A stretch of 64,000 nucleotides of DNA from Serinicoccus marinus DSM 15273 (GCF_008386315.1 NZ_CP043808.1:1364001-1428000), one strand, 5' to 3'. Shown: positions 44,968 to 53,713, counted from the stretch's first letter. The notes: generated from the sequence alone by a model not told the origin. Program-made: numbers and translations.

Positions 44968-46270
44968 GCAACGCCAACCCCACGACTGCCACGACCCTGC
45001 GCATCGACCGCGACCGGCTCTGGGCCCGCTCATGGAGCTGAAAGCGATCGGCGCCTACCGCGACGAGGCCACCGGCCTGGACGGTGTGCGCCGGCTGGCG
45101 CTGACCGACGCCGACGCGCAGGCCCGTCGTCGGGTGGTCGAGTGGATGCTCGAAGCCGGGCTGGAGGTGCGCGTTGACCGGATTGACAACGTCTACGCCA
45201 CCCGCCCCGGCAACGACCGCTCCCTGCCGTGCGTGCTCATGGGCTCGCACATCGACACGGTCGCCACGGGCGGGGCGTTCGACGGGACGCTCGGCGTGCT
45301 CGGCGGCGGCATCGAGGTCATTCGCACGCGCGACGAGGCCGGGGTGCAGACGCTGCGCGACGTCGAGGTCGGCTTCTCCACCGAGGAGGAGGGCGTGCGG
45401 TTCGGCACCGACATGCTCGGCTCGGCCGTCACGGCCGGCCGCATCCCGATCGAGCACGCCTGGCAACTCACCGACAACGACGGGAAGAGCGTGAAGGAGG
45501 AGCTGGAGCGGATCGGCTTCGACGGGCCCGCGCACGAGCTGCGCCCGGTCCCGCACGCCTACGTCGAGTGCCACATCGAGCAGGGACCGATCCTCGCGGA
45601 CGCCGGGGTGAGCGTGGGCATCGTCGGCGGCGTGCAGTCCATCTCCTGGCAGCGGCTGACCGTGCACGGCGAGGCCGCGCACGCCGGGACCACGCCCATC
45701 GGCTCGCGGCACGACGCCGGGCTGGTCGCCGCGCACGTGGTCGTCGAGGCACGGCGGATGTGCGACAGCGGCGACTACGGGCAGCTGCGCGCGACCGTCG
45801 GCACCTTCGACATCGGCGGGGGTCAGACCAACGTCATCCCGCACCACGCGATGCTCACCATCGACCTGCGCAACCCCGACGACGGGCAGATGACCCGCGC
45901 AGAGAAGGACCTGGCGGCCTACGTCGACGCCCTCGCCGAGCAGCACGGCGTGCGCGTCAAGTGGGAGCGGATGGCCAAGACCGCGATGGTGCCCTTCGAT
46001 GCCGGCGTCCAGGACCTGCTCGACGGGACAGCCGACGACCTCGGACTGGCCTACGTGCGGGCGATTAGCGGGGCAGGGCACGACGCCCAGGAGATCGCCG
46101 CGACCTGCCCGACCGCCATGGTCTTCGTCCGCGGCGAGCACGGTGGCATCAGCCACACCCCACGCGAGTACTCCACCCCCGAGTCCTGCGGCGACGGCAC
46201 CGACCTGCTCGCCAACGCCATACTCCGGCTCGCCAACCAGGCTCCCGACCACACCGCCGACCCGCGCTGA
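44964..46270 (+). pseudogene. N-carbamoyl-L-amino-acid hydrolase-like M20 enzyme, frameshift at the N-terminus
   Basis: A di-zinc hydrolase of the AmaB/allantoate amidohydrolase type, about 435 residues. Zinc ligands are in GSHIDTVATGGAFDGTLGVL, FSTEEEGVRFG, VECHIEQGP and GEHGGISHTPREYS. The first 21 codons (MSNANPTTATTLRIDRDRLW) are in another frame; one base is missing at about 45026. It would remove a carbamoyl or ureido group from an amino acid, possibly supplying the lyase encoded upstream. Confidence 0.85.
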
Positions 46271-46278
46271 GGCGCACC

Positions 46279-47451
46279 ATGGACCTCCTCCTCGACACCG
46301 CGCTCGACGCCCGCCCGCGCGCCTGGCGCCACCACCTGCACCGCCACCCCGAAACCGCATTCACCGAGCACACGACCGTCGACTACCTGGCCGGCGTACT
46401 CGAAGACCTCGGGTATGACGTCGCGCGCGGCATCGGTGGCACCGGAGCCGTCGCCTCGCTGACCCACGGCACCTCCGGACGGGCGGTGGGCCTGCGCACG
46501 GACCTGGACGCCCTGCCGATCCAGGAGGTGGAAGGCCGTGAGCACGGGTCGGTCAACGCCGGGGTCATGCACGCTTGCGGGCACGACGGACACATGGCCA
46601 TGGTCCTCGGCGCGGCCGCAGTGCTGGCCGAGGAGGGCGGCTTCGACGGCACCGTCCGCCTGGTGCTGCAGCCGGCCGAGGAACCCGGTCGGGGCGCGCA
46701 GGCGATGCTGGACGACGGGCTGCTGGAGCGCTTCCCGCTCGACGTGCTCTACGGGCTGCACAACCTGCCCGGCCTGCCGGCCGGTCACCTGCACGTGCGG
46801 CCGGGCGGGATCATGGCCAGCGAGGACAACTTCACGATCACCGTCCACGGCCGGGGCGGTCACGCCGCCCGGCCGGAGGCCGTCGTCGACCCGCTGGTCG
46901 CCGGGGCCGAGATCGTCCTGGCCCTGCAGACGGTCGTCGCCCGCAACGTCGACCCCGTGCACCCGGCGGTCGTCTCGTGCACCGGCTTCGAGACCGACGG
47001 CGCACGCAACGCCATACCCTCCACCGTGCGGATCACCGGTGACACCCGGAGCTTCCATCCACAGGTCCAGGAGCTGCTCGAGCGACGGATCCGCGAGGTC
47101 GCCACCGGGGTCGCTACGGCGCACGGGGCGCGGGCAGAGGTGACCTACACGCACGAGTTCGCTCCCACGATCAACGACCCCGAGGTCACGGAGCGTACGA
47201 TCGCCGCCGCCGTCGCCGCGCTCGGCGCCGACCACGTCGTCGGTCATTGCGACCCGATCATGCCGAGCGAGGACTTCGGCATCCTCGCCCGCCACGTCCC
47301 CGCGTGCTTCGCCCTCCTCGGCAACGGCACCGAGCCCGGCCGGGGCGGCACCCCGCTGCACAGCGCCGACTACGACCTCAACGACGACATCCTGCCCTCG
47401 GGCGTCGCGTTCTACGTCCACGCCGTCCGAACCGAGATACCAGCAACATAG
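46279..47451 (+). CDS. M20-family metallo-amidohydrolase
   Basis: A 390-residue aminoacylase/hippurate hydrolase-type enzyme. Zinc ligands and the catalytic Glu are in MHACGHDGHMAMVLGAA, VLQPAEEPGRGAQAML, GLHNLPGLPAG and DPIMPSEDFG. The dimerisation domain starts near VHGRGGHAARPEAVVDPL. It would cleave an N-acyl group from an amino acid. It is the last gene of the three-gene operon, which resembles the ygeX-ygeY-hyuA neighbourhood of enterobacteria. Confidence 0.92.
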   Translation: MDLLLDTALDARPRAWRHHLHRHPETAFTEHTTVDYLAGVLEDLGYDVARGIGGTGAVASLTHGTSGRAVGLRTDLDALPIQEVEGREHGSVNAGVMHACGHDGHMAMVLGAAAVLAEEGGFDGTVRLVLQPAEEPGRGAQAMLDDGLLERFPLDVLYGLHNLPGLPAGHLHVRPGGIMASEDNFTITVHGRGGHAARPEAVVDPLVAGAEIVLALQTVVARNVDPVHPAVVSCTGFETDGARNAIPSTVRITGDTRSFHPQVQELLERRIREVATGVATAHGARAEVTYTHEFAPTINDPEVTERTIAAAVAALGADHVVGHCDPIMPSEDFGILARHVPACFALLGNGTEPGRGGTPLHSADYDLNDDILPSGVAFYVHAVRTEIPAT

Positions 47452-47531
47452 GCAAACTCGCCTTCCTCTCGAACGCACAGGAACAGGTGACGCGCCCGCC
47501 CCGATTCGGTCCAGATGCAGGATTTCGCCAC

Positions 47532-47877
47532 GCGGCATGAGAGTAAGGCCCGGAGTCTGTGCGTCGCTTAACCATCTGGAGTATGTCGAGACGGGCGTGA
47601 CCGCGCAGTCGCGTTGAGACGAGGGCACAGTGGCCGGCCATTTGCCCTCCTGACGGGCCGTGATGTGAGGATTGGGGACATGAAGACCGTCATCCTTGTC
47701 TTGCTCGCCCTCTGGCTCGTGTTCGCCGTCCTCGGGGCGGTGCTCGAAGGTCTGCTCTGGTTAACGATCATCGGCCTCGTGGCCTTCGCGGCCACCGCCG
47801 CCTGGGGCTGGCTGAAGCTGCGCCGCTGACCGCACGACACAACTACATGCAGGCTGCTATTGGACGCGCGGGTCGCG
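47532..47877. repeat. long direct repeat, right copy (346 bp)
   Basis: Second copy of 41761-42106, same orientation, three substitutions. It starts 81 bp after the M20 amidohydrolase stop. Here GCGGCATGAG is not preceded by a full 29-bp repeat unit. Confidence 0.95.
47680..47829 (+). CDS. 49-residue hydrophobic protein, right copy
   Basis: Encodes the same protein as 41909-42058; the only coding change (GAG to GAA) is silent. Two helices and a C-terminal KLRR. The in-frame open sequence extends upstream, but only ATG 47680 has a ribosome binding site (GAGGA). Confidence 0.75.
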   Translation: MKTVILVLLALWLVFAVLGAVLEGLLWLTIIGLVAFAATAAWGWLKLRR

Positions 47878-47951
47878 GCAGAAGAGTGCGCTCCCGATCA
47901 TCGCGCAGGTAGGCAGGTGCACCGAAACGCTCCGGGGCTACTGTGGCCCGC

Positions 47952-48149
47952 ATGGACGAGCAGCGCCGCCGGATGGTCTCCGTGGTTGCCGTGCTGAATA
48001 TCGTGGTGGGCGCCTGCCTCATCGGAGCCGGACTCGTGTCCGGAGCCTCGTTGCGGTGGCTGTGGGTCGCGCTGGGCGTCTTGTTCTTGGTACTGGCGAT
48101 CGGCAATCTATTACGGGTCAGGCGGAGTGCGCAGGCCGGTTACTGGTGA
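47952..48149 (+). CDS. small two-helix membrane protein
   Basis: A 65-residue protein, MDEQRRRMVSVVAVLNIVVG at the start, with a second helix LWVALGVLFLVLAIGNLLRV and a basic tail. GTG 47943 is an alternative start. No family recognised. Confidence 0.5.
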   Translation: MDEQRRRMVSVVAVLNIVVGACLIGAGLVSGASLRWLWVALGVLFLVLAIGNLLRVRRSAQAGYW

Positions 48150-48365
48150 GTCCTGTACGGCCCACGCTGTTTTCGGCCCGGCCGCCAGAACGGGGGGTCT
48201 GGGTAGCGGTCAGCCGAACACGGACCGGGAAGGCGAGTCGCTGCTGCATCGTGTCGACCGCGTGGGGCTGCCATGCCCAGCCCATGCCTCGCGACGCCAA
48301 GGGCTCGATCAGTCAATCGCTACATCAACGACAGATAGGTGCCTACGCCGTGGAAGGAGTGCCGG

Positions 48366-48701
48366 GTGACGGGACGCAGGATGAATCTGCTCGCTCTGCT
48401 ACTGACATCCATGGTGTCCATCGTTGGGCTGGCGTGGAGTTCCTATCGGCTTTATTTCGCGGTCAGCTGTGTCGTCAGGCTAGGGTTGGCCGCAGCGCTT
48501 CTGCGTAAGCATCAGCAATCGCAGCGAAGTCGCGCGGTTGCTGGTTACGATCCTTGTCCGCGGTGCGGCTCCCTAGCGGTCGAGCGCGCGGCAGATGAGA
48601 TCCACTACGTCCCCTCGCCGGCTGGGGACATCGTGCGTCACTTCGTGCGGTGCTCGGACTGCGGAAACGATTTCGAGAGCAGGGTGGGAGGCGGGTTCTG
48701 A
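48366..48701 (+). CDS. membrane-anchored zinc-ribbon protein, hypothetical
   Basis: About 111 residues from GTG 48366, seven bases after GAAGGAG. An N-terminal hydrophobic segment (NLLALLLTSMVSIVGLAWSS) and a second one precede a zinc ribbon with CPRCGSLAVE and CSDCGNDFES. Function unknown. Confidence 0.55.
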   Translation: MTGRRMNLLALLLTSMVSIVGLAWSSYRLYFAVSCVVRLGLAAALLRKHQQSQRSRAVAGYDPCPRCGSLAVERAADEIHYVPSPAGDIVRHFVRCSDCGNDFESRVGGGF

Positions 48702-48738
48702 TTTGGGCCGGCGTTCGGTACGCCCGGACGCCCCACTC

Positions 48739-48890
48739 GCGGCAGTAGCGTGCGGACCACGCTCAGTGCGGCAGTAGCGTGCGGCCACGCTCAGTGCGGC
48801 AGTAGCGTGCGGACCACGCTCAGTGCGGCAGTAGCGTGCGGACCACGCTCAGTGCGGCAGTAGCGTGCGGACCACGCTCAGTGCGGCAGA
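48739..48890. repeat. tandem array of five 29-bp hairpin repeats
   Basis: Units at 48739-48767, 48768-48795 (28 bp, one A missing), 48796-48824, 48825-48853 and 48854-48882, then a partial GCGGCAGA. Each unit starts GCGGCAGTAGCGTG and ends CACGCTCAGT. Inside is a 6-bp stem (AGCGTG/CACGCT) with a five-base loop. There are no spacers, so it is not a CRISPR array. The same unit recurs at 41732, 53567, 54336 and 55061. Confidence 0.95.
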
Positions 48891-49140
48891 TGAGGGCGTT
48901 CGAGCCCAAGGTGACGGGGCCCTGGGCACAGCACAAGCTTCCGATGCGCATCGTCGAGCAAGGCGAGTCAGTTTCACCTGGCCGTGCTGCCGCCTCAGTA
49001 GGCTTGTGCGGCCGCCGACTGAAAGGGTCGGTGGGCGTCAGGATGGAGCGTCGGGTTGCGTTTGTACAGTGTGGCTTGGCCGCAGCAGTTGACCCTTGCA
49101 CGCGTCGAGTTGCGCAGGAGGGTCTGAGGAAAGGGCGAGT

Positions 49141-50157
49141 GTGAGCTTTCGCGGGATCATCATCGAGCAGGATCTGCAGGCTGGCCGGATCCAGGATCAC
49201 CGTGCTGAGGTCACTGACCTGTCCGAGAGTCTGCTTGTGGGCTCGGGGGGTGATGAGCCTGTCGACATCGACGTCATGTATTCGGGTCTGAACTACAAGG
49301 ACGGGCTGGCGATCGCGGGCAGGCCCGGGGTCGCGAGGATTTCGCCGCTGATCCCGGGCATCGACCTGGTGGGTCGGGTGTCGGCATCGAAGGATGCGCG
49401 CTTCGCGCCTGGCGAGACCGTGGTCCTGACCGGCGGTGGCATCGGTGAGTCAGCGCACGGCGGGCTCGCGACGAGGGCGCGGGTCTCCGGGAACTACCTG
49501 CTCGCCCTGCCCGAAGGCGTCAGCGCCCGGCAGGCGGCGGTCATCGGGACTGCCGGCTTCACCGCGATGCTCTCGGTCCTCGCCCTGGAGCGGGAGGGCG
49601 TCGCCCCGGACCAGGGGCCAGTGGTCGTCACGGGTGCCAGCGGTGGCGTGGGATCGGTCGCCGTCGCCGTCCTCGCGCATCTGGGGTTCGAGGTGGTTGC
49701 TGCGACGGGACGCGTCGACAGCGAGGGGGACTACCTGCGTGGGCTCGGCGCCTCGCAGGTCCTGGACCGTCGCGAGCTCGCCGACCCTGGCCCGGCGCTG
49801 CAGAAGCGACGTTGGGCCGGAGGCGTGGACACCGCAGGTTCGCACACCCTGGTCAACCTGCTAGCCCAGACCAGGGACGAGGGCGTCCTCACGACCTGTG
49901 GTCTGGCCCAGGGCCCGGATCTTCCGGGCAGTGTCATGCCCTTCATCCTGCGTGGGGTGAGCTTGGTCGGCATCAACTCCGTGACCGCATCCCGCGACCT
50001 GCGGCAGCGGGCGTGGAGGCGTCTGGCCGACGATCTGAGCAGCGACCTGCTCGAGACCATGACCAGTGAGATCTCGCTCGATGAGGTGCCGGCCCGAGCC
50101 GAGGACATCCTGCAGGGCCGTGTGCGCGGGCGCACGGTGGTCTCTGTGCAGGGCTGA
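49141..50157 (+). CDS. acuI: acrylyl-CoA reductase-like MDR enzyme (AcuI/YhdH family)
   Basis: A 338-residue NADPH-dependent reductase without zinc. VMYSGLNYKDGLAIAGRPGV, FGLATxx-like GLATRARVSGNYLLALPEG, TAGFTAMLSVLALE and VVVTGASGGVGSVAVAVLAH are typical of AcuI/YhdH, which reduces acryloyl-CoA to propionyl-CoA. The product removes toxic acrylate made by DMSP lyases. I chose GTG 49141, which has GAGGAAAGG upstream. It is followed after 15 bp by a DMSP-lyase-like gene, the usual acuI-ddd pairing. Confidence 0.88.
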   Translation: MSFRGIIIEQDLQAGRIQDHRAEVTDLSESLLVGSGGDEPVDIDVMYSGLNYKDGLAIAGRPGVARISPLIPGIDLVGRVSASKDARFAPGETVVLTGGGIGESAHGGLATRARVSGNYLLALPEGVSARQAAVIGTAGFTAMLSVLALEREGVAPDQGPVVVTGASGGVGSVAVAVLAHLGFEVVAATGRVDSEGDYLRGLGASQVLDRRELADPGPALQKRRWAGGVDTAGSHTLVNLLAQTRDEGVLTTCGLAQGPDLPGSVMPFILRGVSLVGINSVTASRDLRQRAWRRLADDLSSDLLETMTSEISLDEVPARAEDILQGRVRGRTVVSVQG

Positions 50158-50172
50158 GGAGGTGTCACGGGG

Positions 50173-50838
50173 ATGGGCACATCACGGCTGAACGAGCATC
50201 CGGACCTGAAGTACACGATCAGTGACTTCGACGCCCTCTACCGGTATGGCTCGGCCGGTGGCAGCCGCCCCATCCGCACACACATGCGCCGGGTGCGCGA
50301 GACCATCGCCGACGTCCTCGAGGACAACCCGGAGGTCCTCGAGCGAGAGCCCGCTCGCCTGCCGGTGGTGAACCACCTCGGCCGGGCGCTGGACCTGGGC
50401 TCACGTGGCGACCTGAACACGCTCAGCGACTCGCTGCGCCGGATCTCGGACCGGCTGACCTGGGAGCAGGGATACGAGAAAGTCCCACGGGGTCTGTCGA
50501 GCAAGTACGGCTACTGCGAGGTGGTCGGCCCCCGGGGGCCCGTGCTGACCGACCGCATCGTGCTGGGACTGGTGCTCTTCGCGCCCGAGACCGTCTACCC
50601 CCAGCATCACCATGCAGGCATCCAGGAGTCCTACGTCGCGATCGCCGGTGGGTGGTCGGAGAACGACGCCGCCGTGCACGCCCCTGGTTCGCTGATCCTG
50701 AACGAGGCAGGACAGGAACACCGCATCACGACCGGGCGCCAGTCACCGTGCCTGCTGGCGTACTCGTGGCTCGGGCCGCCCGAGCGGCTGACCACCCCGG
50801 CCATGCGCTTCTCATCCGCACGCCGTCGCACCCCGTAG
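50173..50838 (+). CDS. dddL: dimethylsulphoniopropionate (DMSP) lyase, DddL-like cupin
   Basis: A 221-residue protein of the DMSP-lyase cupin family, which splits DMSP into dimethylsulphide and acrylate. The N-terminal helical part (DALYRYGSAGGSRPIRTHMR, then WEQGYEKVPRGLSSKYGYCE) leads to the cupin. Cupin motif 1 is FAPETVYPQHHHAGIQESY, with the metal histidines, Glu and the Tyr expected for catalysis. Motif 2 is NEAGQEHRITTG with the last His. ENDAAVHAPGSLILNE fits DddL as I know it. Adjacent acuI strongly supports the role. A GAGGAGG site precedes ATG 50173. Confidence 0.8.
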   Translation: MGTSRLNEHPDLKYTISDFDALYRYGSAGGSRPIRTHMRRVRETIADVLEDNPEVLEREPARLPVVNHLGRALDLGSRGDLNTLSDSLRRISDRLTWEQGYEKVPRGLSSKYGYCEVVGPRGPVLTDRIVLGLVLFAPETVYPQHHHAGIQESYVAIAGGWSENDAAVHAPGSLILNEAGQEHRITTGRQSPCLLAYSWLGPPERLTTPAMRFSSARRRTP

Positions 50839-50959
50839 ACCGAAGCGACAGCCACGCGGACAGGTGACGTCGATCATCGACGTAGCGCGCGTAGCCCACT
50901 GCGGTGGAGGTCGAGGCACGCGGCTGACGCGGCACCGGGCGGGGAGGTACGTTCAGGGC

Positions 50960-51499
50960 GTGGAGCAGCGACGGGTGGTCCTGGTGCGCGCGGTCAACGT
51001 CGGTGGCACCGCGACGTTGCCGATGGCGCTATGGCGGGACCTGGCGGCCTCGCTCGGCGCGTCCGACATCGTGACCTACATCGCATCCGGCAACATGGTG
51101 TGCTCGGTCCCGGGGGATGGCCAGGCCTTCGACCGCGGCCTCGAGCAGGCGGTCGAGCAACGCTGCGGGTTCTTCCGTGGGGTCGTCAGCCGGACACCGC
51201 AGGAAGTCGCCGCAGCGCTGGAGCAGCACCCCTTCGAGATCGTCGACCCCGCCTTCTCCTACGTCTGCTTCCTCAATGCCGAACCCACCGAGGAAGCAGT
51301 CGCTGCGGCTCGCGAGCTCCCGACGGGCGAGGGCCGGTGGCACATCATCGGTCGCGAGATGCACCTGAGGTATGCCCGTGGCGCCGGCCGACCCCAGATG
51401 AGCGACGCGGCCATCGGGAGAGCGCTCGGCGTGTCAGGCACCGCGCGCAACCTCAGGACGGTGCGCAGGCTCATCGACCTGGCGGGCCGCACGCCCTGA
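50960..51499 (+). CDS. DUF1697-family protein
   Basis: A 179-residue protein. VVLVRAVNVGGTATLPMALW, then SDIVTYIASGNMVCS and SYVCFLNAEPT follow the DUF1697 pattern (normally LLRGINVGG...YIQSGNVVF). The C-terminal ARNLRTVRRLIDLA matches the family's usual ending. Function unknown. I chose GTG 50960 because upstream codons do not fit the family. Confidence 0.85.
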   Translation: MEQRRVVLVRAVNVGGTATLPMALWRDLAASLGASDIVTYIASGNMVCSVPGDGQAFDRGLEQAVEQRCGFFRGVVSRTPQEVAAALEQHPFEIVDPAFSYVCFLNAEPTEEAVAAARELPTGEGRWHIIGREMHLRYARGAGRPQMSDAAIGRALGVSGTARNLRTVRRLIDLAGRTP

Positions 51500-51695
51500 G
51501 CCGGCCACGTCGGGCGCCCACGCGGGCTGACCGCCGCCCTCTGGGTCGGTGGGGGATCTCTGCGGCACCGGGGCGTCCGGACGGTGCACGGTGAACGTGC
51601 CGGACGAGGAACCCGCCTGGGTCACGCTCACGCCCTGGGCGGGGCCCGTCAGGCACCACCCACCGGCTGGCGCTCCGCGGCATTTCCGGGTGTCC

Positions 51696-51850
51696 TCAGG
51701 ATGCGTCGCCGAGTTTGCGGATGACGTTCTGGTTGAGGCTGAGGTGCTCTTCGGCTGCCTTCGTGGCGAGTTGCCGGTGGGGGCGTTCACCGACGCGGAG
51801 ATGGAATCTTCCTGCATAGGTGCAGGACGATCAGGCGCGGACCGCGGCTC
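51696..51850 (-). pseudogene. C-terminal remnant of a HicB-type antitoxin
   Basis: On the minus strand, GRFHLRV, then RQLATKAAEEHLSLNQNVIR and KLGDAS before the stop is the ribbon-helix-helix tail of a HicB-family antitoxin. There is no start codon. Upstream, the sequence runs directly into the 3' end of the integrase gene, so its N-terminus was lost at that junction. Confidence 0.5.
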
Positions 51851-51852
51851 TG

Positions 51853-52782
51853 TCAGGTGCCGGAGGCCATGTAGGCGGCGAGGATGTAGTTGGGATGTCG
51901 GTCGAGGTTCGTGCGGGCCCGGTCATACCGCATGGTGGTGCGGGGGTCGGCGTGGCGGGCCGCGATCTGGACGTCTCGCAGGTCCACGCCGGCGTCGAGC
52001 ATGGTGGTGACGAAGGTGTGCCGGAGCATGTGCGGGTGCATCCGCGGCAGGTTGATGCCTGCGTCGTCGGCCAGGTGATGCAGCCGTCGGGTCGCGGCGT
52101 GACGGTCCATCCGACCGCCCTGCCGGTTACGCAGGACCGGACCGTCTACACGGCTGTCGACGGAGCGTTCGATCGCGCGCTGCACCGCTGGCGGCAGGGG
52201 CGTCAGGACGACCTTGCCTCCCTTGCCGCGGACCTTCAGCACCCGGTGCCCGTGCTCCTCGCGCAGGTCGTCGATGTTGGCGCCACACGCTTCGAAGATG
52301 CGAAGTCCCAGCAGCCCGAGCATGCAGACCAGTGCGAAATCGTTGATGTTGCTGCTGACCCTTGCTGCCTGGAGCATCGCTTCGAACTGCAGATGGGACA
52401 GGCCGAGAGTGGGTGATTCGGGTGGCACGTGCGGTCGCCGGACGTGGTCGGCTGGCGAAGAAGGTAGGACACCGTCGATGACTGCGGTGCGGTAGAACCC
52501 GATCACCACGGACAGCCGCCGCGAGATGGTCGCCGGCTTGTATCCGCGCGTCTCCTGCATCCACCGCACGTAGAGCTCGACGTGCACCCGGTGGACGCTC
52601 AACGGGTCCAGGTGACGTTCGGCGCACCACCTCATGAAGGCGCGCAGGTCCGACTCTGTGTGGGTGCGCGTCTGCCCGGTGTATCGGGCCAGGTGCGCGG
52701 CTATCGCCTGGCGCAGCGCAGCACCGCCCGGGTTGTCAGTCGAGACGGGAACGAGCGCGGAGGTGATCTGGAAGGTGTTCAT
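51853..52782 (-). CDS. tyrosine recombinase (XerD/phage-integrase family)
   Basis: A 309-residue site-specific recombinase. The N-terminal SAM-like core-binding domain spans about residues 15-110 (RAFMRWCAERHLDPLSVHRV). The catalytic set is visible: Arg in LLGLRIFEACG, Lys in VRGKGGKVVLTPL, His-x-x-Arg in HPHMLRHTFVTTML, His in ARHADPRTTMRYDRA and Tyr in the same segment. Its own 3' end abuts a hicB remnant. It probably belongs to a mobile element or integron-like insertion that brought the downstream toxin-antitoxin pair. Confidence 0.93.
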   Translation of the reverse strand: MNTFQITSALVPVSTDNPGGAALRQAIAAHLARYTGQTRTHTESDLRAFMRWCAERHLDPLSVHRVHVELYVRWMQETRGYKPATISRRLSVVIGFYRTAVIDGVLPSSPADHVRRPHVPPESPTLGLSHLQFEAMLQAARVSSNINDFALVCMLGLLGLRIFEACGANIDDLREEHGHRVLKVRGKGGKVVLTPLPPAVQRAIERSVDSRVDGPVLRNRQGGRMDRHAATRRLHHLADDAGINLPRMHPHMLRHTFVTTMLDAGVDLRDVQIAARHADPRTTMRYDRARTNLDRHPNYILAAYMASGT

Positions 52783-52925
52783 GCGCCATCGTGACCCGCA
52801 GATCAGCGCGGCCGCTGTTGACGTCAGCCAGTTTCCTCGACGTCGACAACTCATCGCGCGAGGCGCGGCAAGTCCGACGAGCGTAGCCGTCCTGCGCGCA
52901 GACCACGCTTGCCGGGAGGGCGATA

Positions 52926-52943
52926 TGTCAACTACAGTTAACA
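52926..52943. promoter_or_regulatory. operator of the higBA-type pair
   Basis: TGTCAACT and AGTTAACA form an inverted repeat (one mismatch, two-base spacer) ending two bases before the toxin start. The antitoxin, alone or with the toxin, would repress its own operon there. Confidence 0.6.
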
Positions 52944-52944
52944 T

Positions 52945-53250
52945 GTGGTGGAGGTCGTCCGATCGGGAACGTTCGATTGGTGGCTGACCAGGCTGAAGGA
53001 CAAGCGCGCGGCCGCGCGCGTGCTGGTCAGGATCGACCGGCTGGCGGCAGGCAACCCGGGCGACGTCAAGCCCGTCGGGCAGGGCGTCAGCGAGATGAGG
53101 ATCAACTACGGTCCCGGGTACCGCGTCTACTACCTGTCGCACGGCGACCAGATCGTGCTGCTACTGACCGGTGGTGACAAGTCCACGCAGGAAGCCGATA
53201 TCCGCAAGGCCCACGAGGTCGCGGCCGAATGGAGGAAGCACCGATCATGA
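52945..53250 (+). CDS. higB: RelE/HigB-family toxin (Gp49-like)
   Basis: A 101-residue mRNA interferase-like toxin. FDWWLTRLKDKRAAARVLVR, then NPGDVKPVGQGVSEMRINYG, GYRVYYLSHG and LLLTGGDKSTQEADIRKA are all typical. It precedes its antitoxin, the reversed order characteristic of HigBA systems, and shares ATGA with it. Start GTG 52945. Confidence 0.92.
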   Translation: MVEVVRSGTFDWWLTRLKDKRAAARVLVRIDRLAAGNPGDVKPVGQGVSEMRINYGPGYRVYYLSHGDQIVLLLTGGDKSTQEADIRKAHEVAAEWRKHRS

Positions 53251-53543
53251 CCAACGAAACCTTTGCGCCCTTCGACAACGCGGACTACCTCAACACGTTC
53301 GAGGACGTGGCCGCGTACCTGGAAGCGGTCATGGAGGTCGCCGAGGACGACCCAAAGGTGATCGCCGCAGCGCTGGGGGCCATCGCTCGGTCTCGCAACC
53401 TGAGCCAGATCGCACGACAGGCCGGGATGAGTCGCGAAGGCCTATACAAGGCACTCTCCGCAGACGGCAACCCATCATTGGCGACAGTCGTGAAAGTAGC
53501 CCATGCCCTTGGCCTCCGACTGCACTTCGAAGCCATCGCGTGA
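53247..53543 (+). CDS. higA: HigA-like antitoxin (addiction-module antidote)
   Basis: A 98-residue XRE-type protein. The N-terminal acidic part (FAPFDNADYLNTFEDVAAYL) probably wraps the toxin. The helix-turn-helix is SQIARQAGMSREGLYKALS, followed by the conserved GNPSLATVVKVAHALGLRLH. ATG 53247 overlaps the toxin stop and has GGAGGAA upstream. Confidence 0.92.
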   Translation: MTNETFAPFDNADYLNTFEDVAAYLEAVMEVAEDDPKVIAAALGAIARSRNLSQIARQAGMSREGLYKALSADGNPSLATVVKVAHALGLRLHFEAIA

Positions 53544-53566
53544 AAGAGCAGAGCACCACTCTGCAA

Positions 53567-53595
53567 GCGGCAGTAGCGTGCGGACCACGCTCAGT
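53567..53595. repeat. 29-bp hairpin repeat, single copy after higA
   Basis: One complete unit of the family, 24 bp after the antitoxin stop, followed by a partial GCGGCAGA. The position suggests it could also serve as a transcription end. Confidence 0.85.
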
Positions 53596-53713
53596 GCGGC
53601 AGATGCGTGCGTCTATCTTCGGTGGAGGTGGCGTGGGGCTGCCGAGAGCCGGGCCATGCGAGCGAGGCCCGCCCTCGCACCCGGTCTGCTGGGCGAGTGC
53701 CATGCTGTGGCGC

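Noticed and set aside
48739-48890. Possible CRISPR array
   Set aside because: The 29-bp units are directly adjacent with no unique spacers, and no cas gene is in the window.
51434-52782. Prophage
   Set aside because: Only an integrase and a toxin-antitoxin pair are present; no structural, lysis or replication genes are seen.
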